From NCBI GenBank assembly GCA_947627945.1, contig CANQYC010000003.1:1-41699 (forward strand): 41,699 bases of DNA. The letters are read 5' to 3'. The translations under genes were made by a program, and so were the position numbers. How positions within the stretch are numbered: position 1 is the stretch's first letter; every line of letters begins with the position of its first letter. This stretch comes from an uncultured Clostridia bacterium (GTDB taxonomy: Bacteria; Bacillota; Clostridia; Oscillospirales; Ruminococcaceae). Below the pieces are notes generated by a model. The model was not told the DNA's origin and searched no databases. It worked only from the letters and a program-made list of their open reading frames with translations. Below are positions 18,710 to 28,306 of the stretch, piece after piece.

Positions 18710-20748
18710 AGCGTTTCCTCCTCCTTTGCGGCAAGCCGCCGCAGTGTCTGTAAAATGGCAGAACCCTCCAGATCTGCATGGGGCGCACCGCTGATGCGTC
18801 TGACGGATGTCTCTGTATCCTCGATGGCAAGCAGACCGAGCTGTGCGAGAATGTCCAGACACAGGCGCATTTTACAGTAGTTGACATCCTGCCGGTACAT
18901 CTGTGCGGCAAGCTGGCTGATGCGGATGCCATGCTTCGGCACGGACTTGTAGACGAGGATGCAGTCTTTTCTGTCGGGACAGACGGCACGGTACAATGCC
19001 GGCGTGAGCGGCTCTCCCCGCCGGTAGCGGTCATAGGTCTGTATGGCGGCGATCATGCGGCTCTGCTTCATGCCCGAAAGCCGGAGATCCTGCACATATA
19101 GGCTGATGCGGCGTTCATTCATATAGGTACTTACCTGCATTTTTACCATGAGATGGCACACATCACCGGGACGCAGTCCGGTGCTTTCCGGGCTGCGCCG
19201 GAAGAACAGTGCCTCACAGGACACACCATCCACTTCACAGAGCAGCTTGGTATGTACGCCGCCGGAAAGCGGGCGGATGTCACGGATCACGGCATTTTCT
19301 ACGGCAAAAAGCGGCTCCGGGTTGCCGGCACCGAACGGTGCGAGCTGGCTGAGGCTTTCAGCGGCGTCGAGCGTCAGAAATTCCCGCCGCAGCACACATG
19401 CCGCCCGCAGCTCCTGCACGGGCATTTCCGGATGCTGTGCTTCGGCGTAGGCAGCTACCCGCTCACGGAATGCCGGGACGTTCTCTGCCCGGATGGTAAA
19501 GCCGCCTGCTGCCGGATGCCCGCCGTATTTTTCCAGAAGATCGGCACATGCCGTCAGGCAGTCAAACACGGAGAAATTCCCGAAACTTCTGGCAGAACCG
19601 TGCCCGATGCCGTCATGCAGGCTGATCATGATGCAGGGTTTTCCATAGCGTTCCAGCATTCTGGCGGCGGTGATGCCGATGATGCCGGCATTCCAGCCCT
19701 CGCCCGCAAACACGAGGACACGCTCATGCAGCAGATCGGTCTCGGCTTCGATCGCCTCCCGCACCTGAAACAGGATGCTCTCCTCCTCGGTCTTGCGCTG
19801 GGCATTGATCTTTCCGAGCTGTTCGGCAAGCGTTTTCGCTTTGGTCGGGGATTCCTCGAGCAGGAGTTCCACTGCCAGACGGGGGGATGCGAGTCTGCCG
19901 GCGGCATTGATGCGTGGGGCGATGCCGAAGGCGATATTCTCGGCGGTCAGCGTCTTGACGCCCAGACCGCAAAGCTCCCGCAGGGCAAACAGTCCGGGGC
20001 GTTCGGTATTCTGGAGATATTCCAGTCCCATCTGCACGAGACAGCGGTTCTCCCCTGTCAGGGGGACGATGTCGGCGACTGTGGCGATGGCGGCAAGGTC
20101 GCCGAACTGCTCCATTGCCATTTCCACATCGCCGTCATTCAGGGCTGCCACGAGCAGCAGAGCGACTGCGGCACCGCAGTACAGGCGGAACGGTGAGGCA
20201 TTGTCCTCCCTGTGGGCATCCACAACGGCAACGGCATCCGGCAGGTCTTTGCCCGGCTGATGGTGGTCGGTCACGACCAGCTCCATCCCCAGCTCACGGA
20301 TGTAGGCGGCTTCCGGAATGGCTGAAATGCCATTATCCACCGTGATGATCAGCTCCACGCCGTCCTCGTGCATCTCCTCGACTGCTTTCCGGTTGAGTCC
20401 GTAGCCCTCGCTGCGTTCCGGGATGCGCCATGTCACATCGGCACCTGTTTCAAACAGATAGGTATACAGGATCACAGTCGCAATGACGCCGTCGCAGTCA
20501 TAGTCGCCGTAGATGCAGATGCGCCTGCCGCTGTCCACGGCGGCATTGACAGCATCGGCGGCTTCCCGCATATCACAGAGCAGAAAGGGGTCACTGAGCG
20601 ACTCACATCCGAGCAGCTGCGCTGCCTGCTCCACTGTGATACACCCCTCAGAAGCAAGCACCGTGCAGCAAAGTGCGGAAAGGTCACTGCGGCTCTGCAA
20701 GGTCTGCACTGCATCAGGATCCGGCGATCCGATGATCCACTTTTTCAT
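18706..20748 (-). CDS. recJ: single-stranded-DNA-specific exonuclease RecJ
   Basis: DHH motifs ICIYGDYDCDGVIATVIL, VVTDHHQPGKDLP, DHHA1 GHGSARSFGNFSVFDCL, KYGGHPAAGGFTI; ATGA overlap with relA. Confidence 0.97.
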   Translation of the reverse strand: MKKWIIGSPDPDAVQTLQSRSDLSALCCTVLASEGCITVEQAAQLLGCESLSDPFLLCDMREAADAVNAAVDSGRRICIYGDYDCDGVIATVILYTYLFETGADVTWRIPERSEGYGLNRKAVEEMHEDGVELIITVDNGISAIPEAAYIRELGMELVVTDHHQPGKDLPDAVAVVDAHREDNASPFRLYCGAAVALLLVAALNDGDVEMAMEQFGDLAAIATVADIVPLTGENRCLVQMGLEYLQNTERPGLFALRELCGLGVKTLTAENIAFGIAPRINAAGRLASPRLAVELLLEESPTKAKTLAEQLGKINAQRKTEEESILFQVREAIEAETDLLHERVLVFAGEGWNAGIIGITAARMLERYGKPCIMISLHDGIGHGSARSFGNFSVFDCLTACADLLEKYGGHPAAGGFTIRAENVPAFRERVAAYAEAQHPEMPVQELRAACVLRREFLTLDAAESLSQLAPFGAGNPEPLFAVENAVIRDIRPLSGGVHTKLLCEVDGVSCEALFFRRSPESTGLRPGDVCHLMVKMQVSTYMNERRISLYVQDLRLSGMKQSRMIAAIQTYDRYRRGEPLTPALYRAVCPDRKDCILVYKSVPKHGIRISQLAAQMYRQDVNYCKMRLCLDILAQLGLLAIEDTETSVRRISGAPHADLEGSAILQTLRRLAAKEEETL

Positions 20749-20846
20749 AAAAAGCCTCCCTCCCCCTTGACGGGGAAATGATAGACAGTAGTTGCACTGT
20801 ATGGAATAGATCTCCCCGGAAGCGACCGAAGTAGCATCTTCTTTAT

Positions 20847-20875
20847 ATTATATCATTTTTTGGTGAAAATTGCAA
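20847..20875 (-). promoter_or_regulatory. promoter of recJ-relA transcript
   Basis: Minus strand TTGCAA-17 nt-TATAAT. Confidence 0.78.
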
Positions 20876-20986
20876 TACCGGCGGGAAATTTTTTCCCATT
20901 TACATGGATATTCGGATCCCAGACTGTATATTTGGCAGAAAAATTTACTTTTTGGACAGTGCGGATAATTTTTTTCAAAAAAGTAC

Positions 20987-21015
20987 TTGACAAACCTGTG
21001 AGAATGTGCTATACT
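20987..21015 (+). promoter_or_regulatory. promoter of the tRNA-Ser pair
   Basis: TTGACA-17 nt-TATACT preceded by an A/T-rich tract. Confidence 0.88.
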
Positions 21016-21035
21016 ATAAAAGTCGGTTCATGACT

Positions 21036-21121
21036 GGAGAGATGTCCGAGCGGTTTAAGGAGCCAGTCTTGAAAACTGGTGATACGGCAACGTACCGTGG
21101 GTTCGAATCCCACTCTCTCCG
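21036..21121 (+). tRNA. tRNA-Ser (anticodon TGA)
   Basis: GGAGAGA/TCTCTCC acceptor, anticodon arm CCAGT-CTTGAAA-ACTGG, long variable arm, T-arm GTGGGTTCGAATCCCAC. Confidence 0.97.
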
Positions 21122-21131
21122 CTATCTAAAG

Positions 21132-21218
21132 GCAGAAGTACCCAAGTGGTGAAGGGGCTCCCCTGCTAAGGGAGTAGGTCGGGAAACCGGCGCGAGGGTT
21201 CAAATCCCTCCTTCTGCG
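21132..21218 (+). tRNA. tRNA-Ser (anticodon GCT)
   Basis: GCAGAAG/CTTCTGC acceptor, anticodon arm CTCCC-CTGCTAA-GGGAG, long variable arm, T-arm GAGGGTTCAAATCCCTC. Confidence 0.97.
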
Positions 21219-21225
21219 CTGCAGC

Positions 21226-21264
21226 TGCACCTTGATCTTGTGTAAGGTCAAGGTGCATTTTTTT
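21226..21264 (+). terminator. terminator of the tRNA-Ser operon
   Basis: TGCACCTTGA...TCAAGGTGCA + TTTTTTT. Confidence 0.93.
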
Positions 21265-21300
21265 GTGCTTTTGGGGATAGCGGCTTATTATCCTGCCGGA

Positions 21301-22425
21301 TCAGATGTCAATGTCCAGTGTGATGTGGAATGCATAGTCGGGGTAGGCTTTCTGGACATCGTCAGAAATATGCCGGAAGAGGGCATATCTGTCCGACAGA
21401 CCGTAGTCGATGATCACATCGAAACTGGCGGTCTTCTGTTCCGGCTCCGCATAAAAGCCATGCAGCTGCAGGACGCCCTCATGCCCGAGGACGATCTTCC
21501 GGATCTCCTCCCGCATGGAACAGACAGTACTGTCCCGCAGATCGACGGCGTAGATGCCGATGCAGGTCATCAGGACGCCGTGCCGCTTGAGGACATCGCC
21601 GGCGATCCTGCGCTGCATGCGGTCGATCTCCTTGGCGGTCATCGTATCCGGCACCTCCACATGGACGGAGCCGATGCAGAGATTCGGTCCGTAGCTGTGC
21701 AGCATCAGATCATAGGCACCCTGCACGCAGCTGTCTGCGCAGATGGTCTCACGGATGGCTGCAAGATAGGCACTGTCGAACCGCTTGCCGAGGAGATCAT
21801 CGAATGCCTCCATCAGCAAGGATACGCCCGTCCGGATGATGACGCCTGCAATGAGCAGTCCGACCACCGGCTCCAGCCGGATGTGCGTCAGCAGGAAAAG
21901 CACGGCGCAGAGCAGGACGGAGAGCGATACGACCGCATCGAAGAAGGCATCCGCACCGGAGGCGGTGAGCGCACCGGAATGCACCTTTTTGCCGACCATG
22001 GAAACATACTTTCCGAGCAGGAGTTTTACGATCACTGCCATGATCAGAATGCCGATGGAGAGCGGGGAGTAGTCCGGAGTCTCCGGATGCAGCAGCTTCT
22101 TGATGGATTCCACACCGGAGGCGATGCCGGCGTACAGCACGATGGCAGCGACGATCATTGCGCTGAGATATTCGATACGCCCGTGGCCGAGCGGGTGTTT
22201 TTTGTCGGGCATTTTCCCGGCAAGGCGTGTGCCGATGATGGTGACAACGGAGGAAAGCACATCGGTCAGGTTGTTGATGGCATCGAGCAGGATGGCGATA
22301 GAATGGGCAAATATACCAGTCACTGCCTTTGCTGCAGCAAGCAGCAGATTGGCAATGACGCCGATGGCACTGGTACGGATAATGATCCTGTCACGTTCTT
22401 TCTGTGTCATGTCCGGATGTTCCAT
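21301..22425 (-). CDS. cation diffusion facilitator (CDF) family transporter
   Basis: MEHPDMTQKERDRIIIRTSAIGVIANLLLAAAKAVTGIFAHSIAILLDAINNLTDVLSSVVTIIGTRLAGKMPDKKHPLGHGRIEYLSA. Confidence 0.95.
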   Translation of the reverse strand: MEHPDMTQKERDRIIIRTSAIGVIANLLLAAAKAVTGIFAHSIAILLDAINNLTDVLSSVVTIIGTRLAGKMPDKKHPLGHGRIEYLSAMIVAAIVLYAGIASGVESIKKLLHPETPDYSPLSIGILIMAVIVKLLLGKYVSMVGKKVHSGALTASGADAFFDAVVSLSVLLCAVLFLLTHIRLEPVVGLLIAGVIIRTGVSLLMEAFDDLLGKRFDSAYLAAIRETICADSCVQGAYDLMLHSYGPNLCIGSVHVEVPDTMTAKEIDRMQRRIAGDVLKRHGVLMTCIGIYAVDLRDSTVCSMREEIRKIVLGHEGVLQLHGFYAEPEQKTASFDVIIDYGLSDRYALFRHISDDVQKAYPDYAFHITLDIDI

Positions 22426-22446
22426 ACAGGTCTCCTTCTGATAGCC

Positions 22447-22480
22447 GCAGGGTGCTTTCCTCTGACAGAAAGCACCCTGC
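22447..22480. repeat. perfect 13-bp inverted repeat (8-nt loop) between the VWA gene and the CDF gene
   Basis: GCAGGGTGCTTTC-CTCTGACA-GAAAGCACCCTGC; no T-tract on either strand. Confidence 0.85.
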
Positions 22481-22512
22481 AAAGGTGGATTTTACGCCGA
22501 TCCTCTGAAATG

Positions 22513-24219
22513 TTACATCTGTGCGTTGAACAATGCGCCGAGCTTATAGGTCACATCCTCGGAATCGGCATCAATGGTCGCTGCCTCGTTGATGTCAGAA
22601 AGCTGTCCCAGTTCTTCGAGATCGGCATTGTAGCCGATGGTGTAGACGGGGATCTTGAGGGCGGAGACCACATCGGAGATCTTCTCCAGGCTGTTGCCCA
22701 CATTGGTCTCGCCGTCACTGAGGACGAACAGCATGAGCTTTGCATCCGGGATGGTCTGCTTTGCCTCCTGCAGCATCCGGATGCCCTGCAAAACGGCATC
22801 ATAGGTGCATGTCGAGCCGGAGGCGGACAGATCCTCCACGGCACCGGTGAAATAGGAACGCTGGTCGAGATCAAACTGTGCGATCGGGAGGTTGACAGTG
22901 ACATGGCTGCTGTAGGAGATCAGACCGATGTAGTTGTTGTTGCTGATGTACTGCGAAGCACTGATGAGGGAGGTCTTGAGGTTGTTCAGCGGCACGCCCT
23001 CCATACTGCCGGACACATCGGCGACAAACACTGCGACAACGGGCTTGCCGGAGTCCTTTTCCCGTTTCCAGAGCTGCTGGGCATTGAGCAAGGTGACGGC
23101 ATCAAATTCCGGTTCTGTGCTTTTATAGTCATCCATCTGGTTGAAGCCGTAGCGTTTTGCGGAATCCTGCTGCTCCTTGCCGAGGCAGTACTCTGTGAAG
23201 GCACGGAGGACTTCCTGCTTCTCCGGTCCGATGTTGCCGACCTCGTAGAGGGGGTTGTCATGGCGCACGCCGAACGGGAAGAACTGATACTGCTTCTGGA
23301 GCGTGGAATCGTTGACATAGGACTGATATTCCATGATACAGGCATTCAGGGAACCGCTGCTCATGGCGTTGCGCATCTGCATGGTGGTGTAGCAGACAAA
23401 GGGGACGTTCGCCTGAAATTTCTGGAAGGCACTGACAGCCGTGCTGCCCAAGGGGTCGTTATTGTCAAAGCTGTACAGTGAGGATACGAGAAAATTCAGT
23501 CCTGTGGAGCTGGTGTAGGGGTAGGTATATCCCATGGAGACTTTTCCGTCCATGGTGCCCTGTGTGATGGTCTCGATGCTGACAGAGCCGTAGTCCGCCG
23601 TGATCGTCTTGACCATATTATCCGCCAGCAAAATGCCTGCTACATTGCCGACAAGGCGGTCTGTGCCGTTTTCCAGACTAAGTTCGGCACCGTTTGCCTC
23701 CGCCATTGCACCCCACATCGTATTGGACGGTGTGAAGGCATCCGGAAGATATTTCCCGGATACGATGTAGTCCGATGCCATGCCGGAGGAAATGTTCCGG
23801 ATGGAGACGGACATCGTCCTGCCGTCCGAGGTGCGCATCTTCTGGGAATTGAAAGACTCGGCGGCTTCATTGATCCAGCCGTCTGTGCCGGTGCCGGATT
23901 TTTCCGGGGAGGCGAAGATCTCGATGTCGATATCCCCTTCCCCGCTGACGCTCAGCGGATACTGCTCAATATCCGGCAGGGAGGCTGCCAGATCCGTATC
24001 GACAAAATTGACGGGTGCCTTTCTTGGCTCCACGCTGGTCACTTGGATACCACGCAGCATTCTGTCCAGTTTGCGGTTCGCCTCTTCCTCAGAGATCTCA
24101 TAGGACGTCTTGCCGAGGTTGCCGGTGATGAGGACGCCGCCGATAATGGCTGCCATTACCAGTACGCCGATGCCGATAAGCAGACCAATGATCTTGGTAT
24201 TCTGATTGGGATTTGCCAT
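22513..24219 (-). CDS. membrane-anchored protein with periplasmic-binding-protein-like region and C-terminal VWA domain
   Basis: N-terminal TM anchor; SBP-like central region (DIDIEIFASPEKSGTGTDGWINEAAESFNSQ...YLPDAFTPSNTMWGAMAEANGA); VWA with intact MIDAS DVSGSM and FVLSDGETNVG. Confidence 0.87.
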   Translation of the reverse strand: MANPNQNTKIIGLLIGIGVLVMAAIIGGVLITGNLGKTSYEISEEEANRKLDRMLRGIQVTSVEPRKAPVNFVDTDLAASLPDIEQYPLSVSGEGDIDIEIFASPEKSGTGTDGWINEAAESFNSQKMRTSDGRTMSVSIRNISSGMASDYIVSGKYLPDAFTPSNTMWGAMAEANGAELSLENGTDRLVGNVAGILLADNMVKTITADYGSVSIETITQGTMDGKVSMGYTYPYTSSTGLNFLVSSLYSFDNNDPLGSTAVSAFQKFQANVPFVCYTTMQMRNAMSSGSLNACIMEYQSYVNDSTLQKQYQFFPFGVRHDNPLYEVGNIGPEKQEVLRAFTEYCLGKEQQDSAKRYGFNQMDDYKSTEPEFDAVTLLNAQQLWKREKDSGKPVVAVFVADVSGSMEGVPLNNLKTSLISASQYISNNNYIGLISYSSHVTVNLPIAQFDLDQRSYFTGAVEDLSASGSTCTYDAVLQGIRMLQEAKQTIPDAKLMLFVLSDGETNVGNSLEKISDVVSALKIPVYTIGYNADLEELGQLSDINEAATIDADSEDVTYKLGALFNAQM

Positions 24220-24235
24220 GACTCTCCATCCTTTC

Positions 24236-24940
24236 TTATAGCTCCTGCGACCCCTGCTGCATCATCATATCACTTTCCTCCGCAGGGGCGGCATGCTCAT
24301 CCCGCAGCTCCCGCAGGGCTTCTGTGATATTGTCCAGATGCAGGTTTTCAAGGTCTTTGGAATCACCGATCTGTGAGATCTCGATGATCAGGTTGTCATA
24401 TTGTGACAAGAGCTGTTTGTTCTGTCCCAGTACATGATGTACAAACTCGTTGTGCAGGGGGTATTTTGACTGATCTGTCGGGTCGAGGATGGTCATCCGG
24501 TTGAGCAGCTTGCGCATGTTGGACAGCAGACAATGCCGGACATCCTCACTGACAGAGAGGAATGGGTTCCCCTCCTCCTTTGCATTATCCCCCAAAAGTG
24601 CTTTCAGTGCGGTCTCCTTCTGGCAGAACAGGTCAAGCTGGTGGACAGCCTGCCGCAGCTCCGGATTAAAGGGATTCTGCTTTTCCTGCCATGCCTCAAG
24701 GGCATCACGGTAATCGTCCAGATCTTTGAGCTTGTCGGTGCTGACATGCCTTCGTTTGCCGGAGCCGGTCAGTATCCAGTAGTTGATGCCGACAAATGCT
24801 GCCACGCTGAGCAGTGCGGCAAGCAGTGCCGGGATCAGATGTGCGCCGAGATCCAGAAGTCCCCTTGAGAACAGGACGATCTCCACGATCACAAAAAGAA
24901 TATTGAACACAGCAAGCAGTACCTTTGTTTTACTTTTCAA
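24236..24940 (-). CDS. membrane protein with two N-terminal TM helices and a cytoplasmic helical region (possibly XpaC-like)
   Basis: TTG start at 24940 preceded by GAGAGGTG; LKSKTKVLLAVFNILFVIVEIVLFSRGLLDLGAHLIPALLAALLSVAAFVGINYWIL... The track's start at 25024 lacks an obvious SD. Confidence 0.65.
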   Translation of the reverse strand: MKSKTKVLLAVFNILFVIVEIVLFSRGLLDLGAHLIPALLAALLSVAAFVGINYWILTGSGKRRHVSTDKLKDLDDYRDALEAWQEKQNPFNPELRQAVHQLDLFCQKETALKALLGDNAKEEGNPFLSVSEDVRHCLLSNMRKLLNRMTILDPTDQSKYPLHNEFVHHVLGQNKQLLSQYDNLIIEISQIGDSKDLENLHLDNITEALRELRDEHAAPAEESDMMMQQGSQEL

Positions 24941-25024
24941 GCAAAGCACCTCTCCCGTCAGTTCGTTCCGGAGACAGCTCCGGAAGCTCAACCTTATTAT
25001 ATCACAACCCGCTGCAAATGTCAA

Positions 25025-28000
25025 TCACTTTGCGCACAGATATTGCTTCAGGATATGATAGAGCTGTTCGATCTTGAAGGGTTTCGCAAGGTGATCATTC
25101 ATGCCGGCATCAATAGCGATCTGTCTGTCCTCATCGAAGGCATTGGCTGTCATGGCTACGATCGGGATCCCCGCAAGCTTCGGATCTTTCAGGGCACGTA
25201 TCTCCTTGGTCGCCTCATAGCCGTCCATGACGGGCATCTGCACATCCATGAGTATGAGCTGATACTGACCGGGCTGCGAGGTACGGAGCATTTCGACCGC
25301 TTCCCTGCCATTCTCGGCGGTATCCACATTGACGCCCATATTGCTGAGTATTTCGACGGCGATCTCACGGTTCAGCTCATTATCCTCCGCAAGCAGGACG
25401 GTCTGTCCGTCAAATTTCTGATCCTCCGGATCCTTGGGAGCCGCATTCTCGCCCTTGCCGGTCACTCTCACAAGTGCATAATGGAGATCGTTCACGAACA
25501 GGGGCTTGCTGATGAAATCGGTGACGCCTGCTTCTCTTGCTTCGTCCTCGATATCTGTCCAATCATATGCGGAGAAGAGGATGATAGATGCATCCTGCTT
25601 GATCACTCTCCGGATCTGTCTTACGGTCTCGATGCCGTTCATGTCCGGCATCGACCAGTCGATGATATACAGCATATAGGGGTCGCCGATCTCATGTGCC
25701 TCTTTGGCTCTGACGACGGCTTCTTTTCCGTACATTGTCCATTCCGGACGCATGCCGACCTGCCGGAGCATTTTGGTGACGCTCTGGCAGCTTGTGACAT
25801 CGTCATCTACGACCAGACTGCGCACGCCCTCGAGTTCCTTGATGGCAGTCGGCTCGTAAGGCTTTCCGTGTATGCGGAATGTCAGGTCGATCGTGAATTC
25901 GGTGCCCTTGCCCGGTTCGCTGTTCACCGCAATGGTACCGTTCATCATGTCCACGATGTTTTTGGTGATGGACATGCCAAGACCTGTGCCCTGGATACCG
26001 CTCACGGTGGATGTGCGTTCACGGGTGAACGGCTCGAAAATGGTCTTGATGAACTCGGGGTTCATGCCGATGCCGGTGTCCTTGACGACAAATTCATAAT
26101 TCCGGTGCTGCTCGTCCTCTGCCGGACGCTGTGTGACTTTCAGGGAGATGGCACCGCCCGGATTTGTGAATTTGATGGAGTTGGAGAGCAGATTCAGCAG
26201 GATCTGGTTCAGGCGGAGCTTGTCGCAGAAGATGTTCTCATTTGTGACATCTATCGTGTCGATGTAGAATTCAAGATGCTTGGCATGCACATCCGCCTGA
26301 ATGATGTTCCGCAGCTCCTGCAGGATCTCGGACAGGCTTTCCGGTTTTTCCTCGATCACCACATTTCCGGATTCAATGCGGCTCATATCCAGCACATCAT
26401 TGATCAGAGAAAGCAGATGGTTGGAGGACTGTGAGATCTTCGCAATGTAGTCCTGCGCCTTTTCCTTGTTGTCGAGATGGGTGGCGGCAAGGGAGGTAAA
26501 CCCGATGATCGCATTCATGGGGGTGCGGATATCATGTGACATATTGTTCAGGAACGTGGTCTTGGCACGGTTTGCCTGATCTGCCATTGCCAATGCCTTG
26601 GAGAGTTCTTTCTCCTTGATCTCATACTTCTCAGTGACCTCGTCGACCTTCCGCTGCAGCATCTTCTGTGAACGGGTGCGGATCAGCAGGATGATGCAGA
26701 TAATGGCAAAAAGAGACACAAACAGCACTAAGATCATGCAGTAGACGGGGTTGGAATACAGCATGGCGACAAGTGTCTTATTCCGGTTTGCGCTGTGCAG
26801 TCCGGATTCTTTCAGGATGATATTGGAAAGATCTGTTTCGCTCATGGCGGAAAGCTCTTTGTTCAGAATGGAGATCAGTTCGTGCTTCTCGTCGTCTTTG
26901 ACGCCGATCGCAAAGGGGAGCGTCATATCGCCGACAAGGGAGTAGGAATAGCGGTTTTTCACATCATCCTGAACCATTTTTTCTGCCCGGTAAGCGAGCA
27001 GCAGCAGGGCATCCGCCTCGCCCTTGTCCACGGCATCGATGCACTCTTCCATGCTGTCATGGAAGATGATGTTGTCCTCGGAGTAGATGTCTGTGATGTT
27101 CGTTGTCAGGAAGTCGGAACGCTTGACGGTCGTGATCTTCTGGATGTCACCGTTGCTTTTCTGGGTGAGCAGTGCCATATTCCCCTGCATATAGCCACGG
27201 GTGAGCTTGTAGCCCTCATCCTCTGCAACGGAATTGGAAAAGGTATAGTCCAGTACGATGTCCGCTTCGCCATTTTCACGCATCTCATAATATTCATCAC
27301 GGGTGGACGTCTGGATAAAGTCGTAAGGGATCTTCTCCCCTTCTGCGATATGGCGGAAGACCTCCGGCACGATGCCCTTTGCCTCGCCGTTTTCAAAATA
27401 GGAATACGGGTTGCGGTCGGGGTTCATCAGCACATGGAGCGTTCTTCCGGAGGCAAGGAGTTCCTCGAGATAGGCACGCTCGTCCGCATCCAGCATGATC
27501 GTACCGCCGGAGTCGGTCGCATAATATTTCTGATGCAGGACGCTTCTCCAGTCCGACTCGTTCAGATCCAGCTCATGGATGGCATTATTGATGCGATCCA
27601 TCAGCTCGGGGGCGTCCTTGTTTACGGCGACATAGAAATTCGCTTCGTTCATGGATTCGATCAGCCACTCATCATTCAGCCTGCGCAGGCTCCCCGAAAC
27701 GATGCCATCGACGGCACCTGTCTGCAATGCCTGTGTCAGCTCGCTCTCCGTGGTATAATAGGCGGGCGTATAGGTGAAATCATGCTCCTTGGAAAAATTT
27801 TCAAAATCGTTGTTTTTGGAATTCCCTGTCAGCATTCCGATCTTCAAACCATCGTAGGTCGTATAATCCCCGGCAATGACATGTGTATTCCCTTCCTTGA
27901 CTGTGAAGATCGTAGAATTGGTGCCGATCGGTTCTTCGGAAAACAGGAAGATCTTCTCCCGTTCCGGTGATTTGGAGACCGATGTGACAACGTCCAGTTC

Positions 28001-28306
28001 GCCGTTTTGGAGCATTTCGAGGCTGTCGGCATAGGATCTGTCGTAGCCGACATATTCAAATGTCCAGTCGTCCAAAATGCTAATCTTCTGGAAAAATTCA
28101 TAGCCGTAGCCTGTCCTTGTCCCGTCCTCATCGATCTCGTGGTATCCCGAAAATGCAAAAAAGCCCACTTTGAACGTATCGGTGTTTCCAGCCGCAGCAT
28201 GTACTGCAAGCTCTGCAAAACTGCCCTGCAGCAGCATTGTGAGGATGCAGCAGACAAGCAAGAGCCGGGAAATGCACAAGGGCAGGTGCAGCGTGTTTTT
28301 GTTCAT
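25025..28306 (-). CDS. hybrid sensor histidine kinase: signal peptide, two SBP_bac_3-like sensor modules, TM, HisKA, HATPase, two receiver domains
   Basis: TFKVGFFAFSGYHEIDEDGTRTGYGYEFFQKIS... and LHVLMNPDRNPYSYFENGEAKGIVPEVFRHIA; NMSHDIRTPMNAIIGF H-box; HATPase GTGLGMSITKNIV; receivers SLVVDDDVTS... and TVLLAEDNELNREIA...LILMDVQMPVMDGYEATKEI. Confidence 0.93.
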   Translation of the reverse strand: MNKNTLHLPLCISRLLLVCCILTMLLQGSFAELAVHAAAGNTDTFKVGFFAFSGYHEIDEDGTRTGYGYEFFQKISILDDWTFEYVGYDRSYADSLEMLQNGELDVVTSVSKSPEREKIFLFSEEPIGTNSTIFTVKEGNTHVIAGDYTTYDGLKIGMLTGNSKNNDFENFSKEHDFTYTPAYYTTESELTQALQTGAVDGIVSGSLRRLNDEWLIESMNEANFYVAVNKDAPELMDRINNAIHELDLNESDWRSVLHQKYYATDSGGTIMLDADERAYLEELLASGRTLHVLMNPDRNPYSYFENGEAKGIVPEVFRHIAEGEKIPYDFIQTSTRDEYYEMRENGEADIVLDYTFSNSVAEDEGYKLTRGYMQGNMALLTQKSNGDIQKITTVKRSDFLTTNITDIYSEDNIIFHDSMEECIDAVDKGEADALLLLAYRAEKMVQDDVKNRYSYSLVGDMTLPFAIGVKDDEKHELISILNKELSAMSETDLSNIILKESGLHSANRNKTLVAMLYSNPVYCMILVLFVSLFAIICIILLIRTRSQKMLQRKVDEVTEKYEIKEKELSKALAMADQANRAKTTFLNNMSHDIRTPMNAIIGFTSLAATHLDNKEKAQDYIAKISQSSNHLLSLINDVLDMSRIESGNVVIEEKPESLSEILQELRNIIQADVHAKHLEFYIDTIDVTNENIFCDKLRLNQILLNLLSNSIKFTNPGGAISLKVTQRPAEDEQHRNYEFVVKDTGIGMNPEFIKTIFEPFTRERTSTVSGIQGTGLGMSITKNIVDMMNGTIAVNSEPGKGTEFTIDLTFRIHGKPYEPTAIKELEGVRSLVVDDDVTSCQSVTKMLRQVGMRPEWTMYGKEAVVRAKEAHEIGDPYMLYIIDWSMPDMNGIETVRQIRRVIKQDASIILFSAYDWTDIEDEAREAGVTDFISKPLFVNDLHYALVRVTGKGENAAPKDPEDQKFDGQTVLLAEDNELNREIAVEILSNMGVNVDTAENGREAVEMLRTSQPGQYQLILMDVQMPVMDGYEATKEIRALKDPKLAGIPIVAMTANAFDEDRQIAIDAGMNDHLAKPFKIEQLYHILKQYLCAK

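Noticed and set aside
21232-23481. 749-aa plus-strand ORF opposite the CDF and VWA genes
   Set aside because: Antisense shadow spanning two real genes and an intergenic hairpin; starts inside the tRNA operon terminator.
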